The notes under the pieces were generated by a model that made no database searches, was not told the origin of the DNA, and was given only the letters and a program-made list of their open reading frames with translations. Made by a program: the position numbers and the translations under genes. From Polystyrenella longa (GTDB taxonomy: Bacteria > Planctomycetota > Planctomycetia > Planctomycetales > Planctomycetaceae), in assembly GCF_007750395.1 (NCBI RefSeq), contig NZ_CP036281.1, positions 3,495,001 to 3,559,000 on the forward strand: a DNA stretch of 64,000 nt, in the 5' to 3' direction. Shown piece by piece: positions 62,990-64,000 of the stretch (position 1 is its first letter; the number at the start of each line of letters is the position of its first letter).

Positions 62990-64000
62990 TCAGACACCAG
63001 TGAAGACGGATTGATCAAAGGTTCCCGTGCTGTCACCAAAGGAATCTTTTTCAATTCCCATCGAATGCAGAATGCTGAGATAAAGGTTCGACAGGCGTGT
63101 ATCTTCTTTCCGCCAGTGAGAACCGTGCTTCACACCCATGTTTGCTCCGCCCGCCAGTAAGGTCGGCAGGTTGCGGGGGTTGTGAGTCGTGCTAGCCCCA
63201 CTACCAAACAGCACAAGACTGTTATCGAGAACGGTTCCGTCAGCGTCTTTATATTCCTGCAATTGGCTCAGGAAATGGCTAATCTGTTCACTCAGGAAGA
63301 GGTCGTACTTCGCAAAGTTAAGTTGCCCTTCTTTATCAGCAGCATGAGAAAGCTGGTGGTGGGTGCTGGCGAGTCCGAGCTTGATGGGGAACGTATCGCT
63401 GATTCCCATTCCATCTTCTCGGTTCAACATGAAGGTCACCGAACGGGTAATGTCGGCATCAAAGGCGAGTGCAATCAGGTCGAACATCGTCTGGTAATAG
63501 TCGGCCGGTTCTCCCTCGGGCGAGGCGTCCAGATTCAGATGAGAGTAGTCCTGGTTTTTAAGCGGGATATCGATCCATTTTTCAGAAGCAATTAAACGCG
63601 ACTCGACTTCGTTTAGAGAAGTCAGGTACTGATCCATTTTCTCGCGGTCCGATTGCCCCAGTTGTTTATTCAGAGAACGAGCTGTATCGAGAACAGCGTC
63701 TACCAGTTTAATACGTTTGTTGAGTTTTTCGCGTTCATGCTCTAACGAAGAAGTATCTCCGCGGAACAGTCGATCGAAGATACGGCGAGGGCTGTTTTCA
63801 GCAGGAACAGGTTTACCATCGACACTGTAAGAGATTGTTCCTGTTCGTGATAGAAATCCGGTCCCAGCATCAATAGAGAGAACGAGAGAAGGTTGCCGGC
63901 AATGTTGCTTGGTATGCAGCGCGATCAACTGATCGAGCGCGACCGAGTTGTAGGTACCCGGTTTGGGATTATGCAGCGGTGCCCCAGTGAGCCACATATC
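62990..64000 (-). CDS. DUF1552 protein (5' partial)
   Basis: At least 336 residues; the frame runs off the right edge, so the start and probable Tat signal are missing. It matches the DUF1552 family: [10 protein letters not shown]-like segment near the left part, [73 protein letters not shown], and the C-terminal [24 protein letters not shown]. These are exported proteins of unknown role, usually paired with DUF1592/DUF1587-type cytochrome genes in planctomycetes, which would lie to the right of this window. Confidence 0.85.
   Translation of the reverse strand, partial: DMWLTGAPLHNPKPGTYNSVALDQLIALHTKQHCRQPSLVLSIDAGTGFLSRTGTISYSVDGKPVPAENSPRRIFDRLFRGDTSSLEHEREKLNKRIKLVDAVLDTARSLNKQLGQSDREKMDQYLTSLNEVESRLIASEKWIDIPLKNQDYSHLNLDASPEGEPADYYQTMFDLIALAFDADITRSVTFMLNREDGMGISDTFPIKLGLASTHHQLSHAADKEGQLNFAKYDLFLSEQISHFLSQLQEYKDADGTVLDNSLVLFGSGASTTHNPRNLPTLLAGGANMGVKHGSHWRKEDTRLSNLYLSILHSMGIEKDSFGDSTGTFDQSVFTGV

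Overview
This window is almost certainly planctomycete DNA, probably family Planctomycetaceae; I cannot fix the genus from sequence alone. The evidence is the set of lineage-typical families: YTV-repeat cysteine-rich wall protein, DUF1501 and DUF1552 proteins, a PVC-type membrane-bound dehydrogenase/cytochrome c fusion, several Tat-exported Gfo/Idh/MocA oxidoreductases, short BamB-like (PQQ-type) beta-propellers, a YXWGXW-repeat protein, a PmoA-like (DUF6807) protein and GDSL/esterase families. Genes are mostly monocistronic or in two-gene units, intergenic spaces are long, and GC is about 50 percent.

Layout. 1-7.5 kb: secreted, cysteine- and repeat-rich envelope proteins (YTV protein cut by the left edge, a TPR protein, three small secreted proteins on the minus strand). 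8-12.5 kb: a type IIA topoisomerase pair, A subunit first (TTG start), then B. 12.5-17.2 kb: a very large membrane-anchored FtsK/SpoIIIE-type ATPase convergent with the topoisomerase. 17.7-19.2 kb: secreted double YHS-like metal-binding protein and small Cys-rich proteins. 19.4-23.7 kb: PQQ propeller, a 1.1 kb gene-free stretch with a strong RNA-like hairpin, a conserved hypothetical and a CDF cation transporter. 23.7-32.1 kb: a degradative block (DUF1501, 1354-aa dehydrogenase/HEAT/cytochrome/DUF1080 fusion, Gfo/Idh/MocA) divergent from a XylR-like AraC regulator. 32.2-33.3 kb: queF, an FmdB zinc ribbon, a hairpin-rich spacer and tRNA-Pro(CGG). 33.3-36.3 kb: an AT-richer patch with three orphan genes, immediately after the tRNA. 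36.4-43.3 kb: esterases, a PfkB kinase, an isochorismatase-fold hydrolase, a DUF1801 protein ending in a perfect CDGSH iron-sulfur motif, and an FAD oxidoreductase with a golvesin-type C-terminus. 43.3-50.7 kb: YXWGXW protein, MarC, a nonsense-broken DUF3806-like gene, a GDSL hydrolase and a hybrid histidine kinase. 50.8-54.3 kb: OsmC, ferredoxin-NADP reductase, a frameshifted lectin-like remnant and a zinc alcohol dehydrogenase. 54.7-56.6 kb: the aguB-aguA putrescine operon behind a terminator-like leader hairpin. 56.6-64 kb: intradiol dioxygenase, second PQQ propeller, Q/G-rich EF-hand protein, Tat Gfo/Idh/MocA plus PmoA-like protein, and a DUF1552 protein cut by the right edge.

Functionally the window mixes cell-envelope material, DNA topology, and periplasmic degradation of complex sugars. 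The most unusual items are the probable loss of the quinolone-anchoring Ser in the topoisomerase A subunit, the three-module FtsK-like ATPase, the CDGSH fusion, two hairpin-rich intergenic segments that look like unannotated structured RNAs, a dispersed intergenic repeat present twice in opposite orientation, and two genes broken by a single stop or a dinucleotide slip.
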